64,000 nt of DNA from Anaeromyxobacter paludicola (GTDB taxonomy: Bacteria; Myxococcota; Myxococcia; Myxococcales; Anaeromyxobacteraceae): positions 186,001 to 250,000 of the forward strand of contig NZ_AP025592.1 of NCBI RefSeq assembly GCF_023169965.1, written 5' to 3'. Below the pieces are notes generated by a model. That model did not search any database. It worked only from the letters and a program-made list of their open reading frames with translations, and had not been told where the DNA came from. How positions within the stretch are numbered: the first letter of the stretch is position 1; each line of letters starts with the position of its first letter. Position numbers and translations under genes: made by a program. This document shows, piece after piece, positions 59,608 through 64,000 of the stretch.

Positions 59608-62600
59608 GTGTCCACCCTCTGCCTCTTCCCGACGCCGCTGCGCGCGGCGCGCGCCACGCGCCGCCTCTGCGACGCGGAGGGAGGCATCCTCTTCGGCGCC
59701 CGGGCCACCACGCTCGCGGCCCTCGCGCCCGGGCTCCTGGCCGGGGCGGGCGATCACCGGCCGCTGCTCACCCCGCTCGCGGAGCTGCTCCTCACGGTGG
59801 AGGCCGGGCGGGCCGCGGGCGGCTCCTTCGCCGGCCTCGATCCCGCGAGCGGGCTCGCGCGCGCCCTCGCCTCGGCCCTGGCCGAGCTCCGGCGCGGGGA
59901 GGTCCCCGCCGCCGTCGCGGCCGGGGTGGCGCGGGAGCTCCCGGGCCGGGCCGGCGCGCGGCTCGGCGAGCTCGCGGCCGCGCTCGCCGCCTACGAGGCG
60001 CGGCTCGGGGAGCTCGGCGCCCTCGACGCCGCGGCGGCGCTCCGGGCCGCGGCCGAGGCGCTCCGGCGCGGCGCGCGGTCGGAGGAGACGCGCGACCTCT
60101 CGCTGCTCGTCGCCGAGGGCTTCGCCCAGGTCTCGGCGCCGGAGTGGGAGCTCCTCGCCGCGCTCGCGGCCCGCGCCGACCGGAGCCTCTTCCGGCTGCC
60201 ATTCTTCCCCGACCGGGCCGACGCCTGCCGGCCGGTGGAGCCGCTCCTGCGCAGGGTCGAGTCGCTCCACGACGTGGCCGCCCGGCGCGAGATCTCGGTC
60301 GGCTTCGGCGCCCTCGAGGAGCGCGCCCCGGCGCTCGTGGCGGCCCTCCGGGCGGTGGCGGGCGGCCCGGGCGGCGCCGGTCCGCCGGCCGGGAGCGGGG
60401 CCCTGGTGGCGGCCTGCGGCCCCGGGGAGGAAGGGGCGGCCGATGCCGCGGCGCGGCTCGCGGCCGGCTGGCTCGAGGCCGGGCTCGCCCCCGACGACCT
60501 CTGCTTCGTCGCCGCGCGCCCCGACGCGGCCGGGCCGCTCCTCGCCCGGGCCTGCGCCGCCCACGGCGTGCCCGTGAGCGGGATCCGTCCGGGCCCGCTC
60601 GCCGAGGCCCCGCCGGTGCAGGCGATCCGCGAGGCGCTCCTGGCGGCGCCGCGCCTCACGCGCCGCGCCGCGGAGCGGCTCGCCGCGTCGAGCTACCTCG
60701 GGCTGGCCGCCCTCCCGGCGCGCCTCTCCCACTGGCTCGACCGCGCCGGTGCGCTCGACGGCCGCAACCTCCCGGAGGAGGCGCTCCGCCGCCGCGCCGC
60801 GGCGCTCGAGGCCCGCCGCGCCGCGCCGGAGCGCGCCGCCCTCCTGCGCGCCGCCGACGCCCTCGCCGCGTTCGACCGCGCGCTCGCGCCCCAGCGGGCG
60901 CCCGCCACGGCGCGCGAGCGGGCCCGGCTCCTGCGCGGCCTGGTGGAGCGGGCGGGGGTGCGGCGGCGCGCCGCCCGCGCCGAGCCGGCGCTGGCGCGCC
61001 GCGACCTCGCCGCCGTCTCGGCCCTCGAGGAGGCGGCCGACGACGTCGCGCAGGCGCTGGCCCTCTGCGGCCGCGGCGCGGCGCTCCTTTCGCTCGACGA
61101 GCACGTCGCGCTGCTCGATCTCGCGTGCGGCCGCGCCGCCGGGCCGGGCGACCCGGAGCCCGCCGCCGGCGCCGTCGAGGTCTGGCCGCTCTCCGAGGCG
61201 GCCGGGCTCTCCGCCCGCGGCGCCATCCTCCTCGGCTGCGGGCGGGCCGACTTCCCCGCGCCGCCGCCTCCCGAGCCGCTCCTGCGCGACCCGGAGCGGC
61301 TCGCCCTGAACCGCGCCCTCGCGCGGGGGGCCCTCGCCACCGCGGGATCGCGACGGTCCGAGGCGGAGCACCGGGCCTTCGCCGCGCTCGCCGCCGGGCG
61401 CGAGCGGCTCGGGCTGGTCTGGCCGGCCGACGGCCCCGACGGCCCCGGCGACGCCCCGGGGCCGCTCGTGCTCGAGGCGCTGGCGGCGGCCGGCGTCCCG
61501 CTGCCCGAGGCCGGCGCCGGCGAGGCCGCGCTCCCGGAGGCCCGCACCCCCGCGGAGGCGCTCCGGGCCGCCGCCCGGCTGGCCCGGGCCGGCCACGGGG
61601 AGGGCGCGACCGAGGCGCTCCGCGGGGCGGGGGAGGCGCTGGCGCGGCGCGCCGCCGAGGCGGCCCGGCGCGGCGCGCTCGAGGCGGAGCGGCGCGAGGC
61701 CATGCTGGCCCGGACCGCCGCGCCCGGCGCCGGGCTCCTGCCGCCCGCGCTCTCGGCGGCGCTCCGCGAGGCGCTGCCGGCCGAGTGGTCGCCGACGCAG
61801 CTGGAGGCCTTCGCGCGCTGCCCCTACCAGCTCTTCCTGAAGCTCGTGCTGAAGCTCCCGGACCGGGAGTCGGCCGATCTCGACATCGACCCGCGCGACG
61901 AGGGGCAGCTCCTGCACGCGCTCATGGAGCGGTTCCTCTCGGCCCGGCTCGCCCGCGGCGCCTTCCCGGTGCGCGGGGACGAGGCCGACCGGGAGGAGGC
62001 CCGCGCGGTGGCGGCCGGCCTCTTCGCCCGCTTCGAGGCGGAGGGGAGGGTAGGGGACCCGGCGGTCTGGGCGGCTCGGCGGGAGGCGGTGCTGGCGCGG
62101 CTCGACCGGGTGGTGGAGGCGGAGGGGCGCGACGCCGGCGGGCTCGTGCCGCGGCTCCTCGAGCACCAGTTCGGCGGGCGCGGCGCCGAGCCGCCGCTCG
62201 CGATCGAGGACGGCGCCGAGACGGTGCTGCTCCAGGGGCGCATCGACCGCGTGGACTCGGGCGGCGGCCGGCTCCTCGTGCTCGACTACAAGAACGCCCG
62301 CAGCGGCGCCGAGCAGCAGGAGAAGCTCGAGCCCGAGGCGCTCGGGGAGGTCAACTTCCAGGTCCCGGCCTACCTGCTCGCGGCGGCGCGGGCGCTGCCC
62401 GGCGCGGAGCGGCTCGAGGCCACCTACCTCCTCCTGCGCTCGGCCGAGCGGGCCGAGCCGTACGCCGCCGCCGCGGGCGACGGCTACTTCGCCCTCGACG
62501 CGGCGCGCCGGGCCGAGCTGCGCGCGGCGGGCGCGCCCAACTTCGCCGACCAGGTGGCGGCGGTGGTCCGCCGGATCCGCGCCGGCGAGTTCCCCATCGC

Positions 62601-62673
62601 CTCGAGGAGCTGCAAGGGCTGCGGGTTCGGCGCGGTCTGCCGGTTCCAGGCGGCGGCGGAGGAGCCGGCGTGA
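59608..62673 (+). CDS. addB: AddB-like PD-(D/E)XK nuclease subunit of the AddAB recombination complex
   Basis: 1021-aa AddB-type protein. The C-terminal nuclease has LLVLDYKNA (Asp893, Lys895) and QVPAY (Gln918, Tyr922), the PD-(D/E)XK core. The four cysteines of an AddB-like [4Fe-4S] site are Cys738 (FARCPYQLF) and Cys1002, Cys1005, Cys1011 (SCKGCGFGAVC). The N-terminal half is a helicase-like scaffold; no Walker A GKS/GKT is visible, so it should not hydrolyse ATP. It processes double-strand breaks with AddA, whose start overlaps its end. GTG 59608, predicted leaderless. Confidence 0.85.
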   Translation: MSTLCLFPTPLRAARATRRLCDAEGGILFGARATTLAALAPGLLAGAGDHRPLLTPLAELLLTVEAGRAAGGSFAGLDPASGLARALASALAELRRGEVPAAVAAGVARELPGRAGARLGELAAALAAYEARLGELGALDAAAALRAAAEALRRGARSEETRDLSLLVAEGFAQVSAPEWELLAALAARADRSLFRLPFFPDRADACRPVEPLLRRVESLHDVAARREISVGFGALEERAPALVAALRAVAGGPGGAGPPAGSGALVAACGPGEEGAADAAARLAAGWLEAGLAPDDLCFVAARPDAAGPLLARACAAHGVPVSGIRPGPLAEAPPVQAIREALLAAPRLTRRAAERLAASSYLGLAALPARLSHWLDRAGALDGRNLPEEALRRRAAALEARRAAPERAALLRAADALAAFDRALAPQRAPATARERARLLRGLVERAGVRRRAARAEPALARRDLAAVSALEEAADDVAQALALCGRGAALLSLDEHVALLDLACGRAAGPGDPEPAAGAVEVWPLSEAAGLSARGAILLGCGRADFPAPPPPEPLLRDPERLALNRALARGALATAGSRRSEAEHRAFAALAAGRERLGLVWPADGPDGPGDAPGPLVLEALAAAGVPLPEAGAGEAALPEARTPAEALRAAARLARAGHGEGATEALRGAGEALARRAAEAARRGALEAERREAMLARTAAPGAGLLPPALSAALREALPAEWSPTQLEAFARCPYQLFLKLVLKLPDRESADLDIDPRDEGQLLHALMERFLSARLARGAFPVRGDEADREEARAVAAGLFARFEAEGRVGDPAVWAARREAVLARLDRVVEAEGRDAGGLVPRLLEHQFGGRGAEPPLAIEDGAETVLLQGRIDRVDSGGGRLLVLDYKNARSGAEQQEKLEPEALGEVNFQVPAYLLAAARALPGAERLEATYLLLRSAERAEPYAAAAGDGYFALDAARRAELRAAGAPNFADQVAAVVRRIRAGEFPIASRSCKGCGFGAVCRFQAAAEEPA

Positions 62674-64000
62674 GCAAGGTCCTCGTCTGGAGCGGCGCGG
62701 CGCAGGCGCTCTTCCGGCTCGACGCCGACACGGCGGTGTCGGCCGGCGCCGGCTCGGGCAAGACCACCTGCCTCGTCGAGCTCTGCCTGCGGCTCCTCTC
62801 CGGCGAGGCGACCGGCGAGCCCTGCGAGCCCGCCGCGCTCGCGGCCATCACCTTCACCGAGAAGGCCGCCGAGGAGCTCTCGGAGCGGCTGCGCGCCGCG
62901 GTGGGAGAGCGGGCGCGGGCGGCCGGGCCGGGATCGGACGAGGCGCGGGCCTGGCTCGCCCGGCTGCACGGCCTCGACCGGATGCAGGTCGGCACCATCC
63001 ACGGCTTCGCCTCGCGCCTGCTGCGGGAGCACGCGCTCGAGGCGGGGCTCGACCCGGACTTCGCCGTCGCCGAGGAGGAGCGGTCGTCGGAGTGGCGGCG
63101 CGAGGCGGCCCGGGCGGCGGTGGTCGAGGCGGTGGACGCCGGGCGCGCGGAGGCGCTGCGGCTCTGCGCCGGGCACGGCGCCGGTGGGCGCCGGCAGGGG
63201 CTCGCCGACGTGGTGGCGGAGCTCCTGCGCGAGCGCGCCACCCTGGGCGCGACCGGCCCGCTGCTGCCGGCCCCGGACCGGACCGAGGAGGCGCGGGCCG
63301 CGCGGGCGGCGCTGCTCCGGGCCTGCGACGGCCTCCTCGCGGCGGCCGCCGACGTCGCCACCCAGAGCGGGCGCAAGGCGATGGCCGCGCTGGCCGAGCG
63401 GGCGGCGGCGCTCCCCGAGGAGGACCGCGCGGGCCCGCTCACGGTGGGCGGCATCGGCCGGCTCACCGGGCTCGCCCAGGCGGTGAAGGGCTGGCGGGTC
63501 GGCAAGTCGGACGGCGAGCGCTCCCGATCGCTCCGGGCCGAGCTCGCCGACGCGGCCGAGGCGTTCGCGCCGCTCGCCGCGGAGGCGCTGGCCGGTCCGC
63601 AGAAGGCGGAGCTGTGCCGGCTCGCGGCGAGGGCGGAGGAGCTGTACGCCCGTCGCAAGCGGGCCGAGCACGCGCTCGACTTCGACGACCTCCTGCTCGG
63701 CGCGCGCGACCTGCTCCGCGCCGACGCGCCGCTCCGGGCCGAGCTGCGGGGGCGCTTCCGCGCGCTCCTCGTGGACGAGTACCAGGACGTGAACCGGCTG
63801 CAGCAGGAGCTCTTCGAGCTGCTCGCGTCCCCGGGCGCGGGCGAGGGCCCCCGCGCCGTCCGCGTCGGCGTGGGCGACCTGAAGCAGTCGATCTACCGGT
63901 TCCGCGGAGCCGACGTGGCGGTCTTCCGCCGGTTCATGGACGAGCTCGCGGGCGGCGGCGGGCGCGTGCTCCACCTCTCGCAGAACCACCGGTCCTCGCC
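62670..64000 (+). CDS. addA: AddA-like UvrD-type helicase/nuclease (3' end outside window)
   Basis: N-terminal 443 residues of a superfamily 1A helicase; the frame is open to the right edge. It starts at a GTG overlapping the addB stop (GTGA). Motifs seen in order: Walker A AGAGSGKTT, motif Ia ITFTEKAAEELSERL, Ib QVGTIHGFASRLLREHA, then ALDFDDLL, motif II LLVDEYQDVN, motif III VGVGDLKQSIYRFRGADV, and motif IV SQNHRSSP at the edge. The FTEKAA version of motif Ia and the partner addB identify it as AddA rather than UvrD or Rep. The C-terminal nuclease domain expected of AddA is beyond the window. Confidence 0.9.
   Translation, partial: MSKVLVWSGAAQALFRLDADTAVSAGAGSGKTTCLVELCLRLLSGEATGEPCEPAALAAITFTEKAAEELSERLRAAVGERARAAGPGSDEARAWLARLHGLDRMQVGTIHGFASRLLREHALEAGLDPDFAVAEEERSSEWRREAARAAVVEAVDAGRAEALRLCAGHGAGGRRQGLADVVAELLRERATLGATGPLLPAPDRTEEARAARAALLRACDGLLAAAADVATQSGRKAMAALAERAAALPEEDRAGPLTVGGIGRLTGLAQAVKGWRVGKSDGERSRSLRAELADAAEAFAPLAAEALAGPQKAELCRLAARAEELYARRKRAEHALDFDDLLLGARDLLRADAPLRAELRGRFRALLVDEYQDVNRLQQELFELLASPGAGEGPRAVRVGVGDLKQSIYRFRGADVAVFRRFMDELAGGGGRVLHLSQNHRSS

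Overview
The window is a very GC-rich, gene-dense bacterial chromosome segment with short intergenic gaps and many GTG and TTG starts. Gene content and style fit a myxobacterium, most like Anaeromyxobacter. Supporting points are the queA-tgt-yajC-secD-secF order, two KamA radical-SAM aminomutases, AddAB recombination genes and many paralogous glycosyltransferases. The genus is inferred from protein style, not from a database search. I saw no rRNA, tRNA, CRISPR array, insertion sequence or prophage.

Layout. 1-4.4 kb: the 3' part of a RelA/SpoT gene, ridA, and two divergent KamA-type genes with back-to-back promoters. 4.4-11.9 kb: a tightly packed run of DedA, SpoIID-like protein, queA, tgt, yajC, secD and secF, closed by a clear hairpin terminator. 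12.0-13.0 kb: a zinc alcohol dehydrogenase. 13.2-18.4 kb: a five-gene envelope cassette (LolA-like periplasmic protein, two FtsX-type permeases, LolD-type ATPase, outer-membrane beta-barrel). 18.4-22.5 kb: recJ, a small YHS protein and aspS with its own promoter and terminator. 22.6-27.6 kb: three tandem paralogous glycosyltransferase/TPR genes, the third fused to a second glycosyltransferase domain. 27.7-30.6 kb: glpA and glpB.

30.6-47.6 kb is a surface-glycan locus made of divergent and convergent blocks: family 2 and family 4 glycosyltransferases, two sugar-nucleotide epimerase/dehydratases and a sugar nucleotidyltransferase. Inside it, 40.4-47.6 kb carries a compact operon: DegT-type aminotransferase, acyl carrier protein, FabG-like SDR, AMP-forming acyl ligase, LuxE-like, LuxC-like, NeuD/PglD-like acyltransferase and holo-ACP synthase. 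It looks like a self-contained system that activates, carries and reduces an acyl chain to an aldehyde with no luciferase present. The neighbouring aminotransferase and sugar genes suggest an unusual acyl or amino-alkyl decoration. This is the most promising candidate for an undescribed system.

47.7-64 kb returns to housekeeping and mixed functions: an HdrC-like dicluster protein, a diacylglycerol-kinase-like gene, a TonB/AgmX-like secreted protein, a three-PAS histidine kinase, a SNF2 ATPase, thiS-thiG, a protein with a possible flavin split-barrel fold, a thiE continuous with a methyltransferase, a rhodanese/MauE pair, queD, addB and the start of addA.

Two structural themes run through the window. 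At least nine genes have a TANNNT-like -10 box 6-10 bases before the start codon and no Shine-Dalgarno sequence, so their mRNAs are probably leaderless. A C-rich/G-rich palindromic repeat occurs in intergenic DNA and once inside a coding region, exactly at a domain junction.
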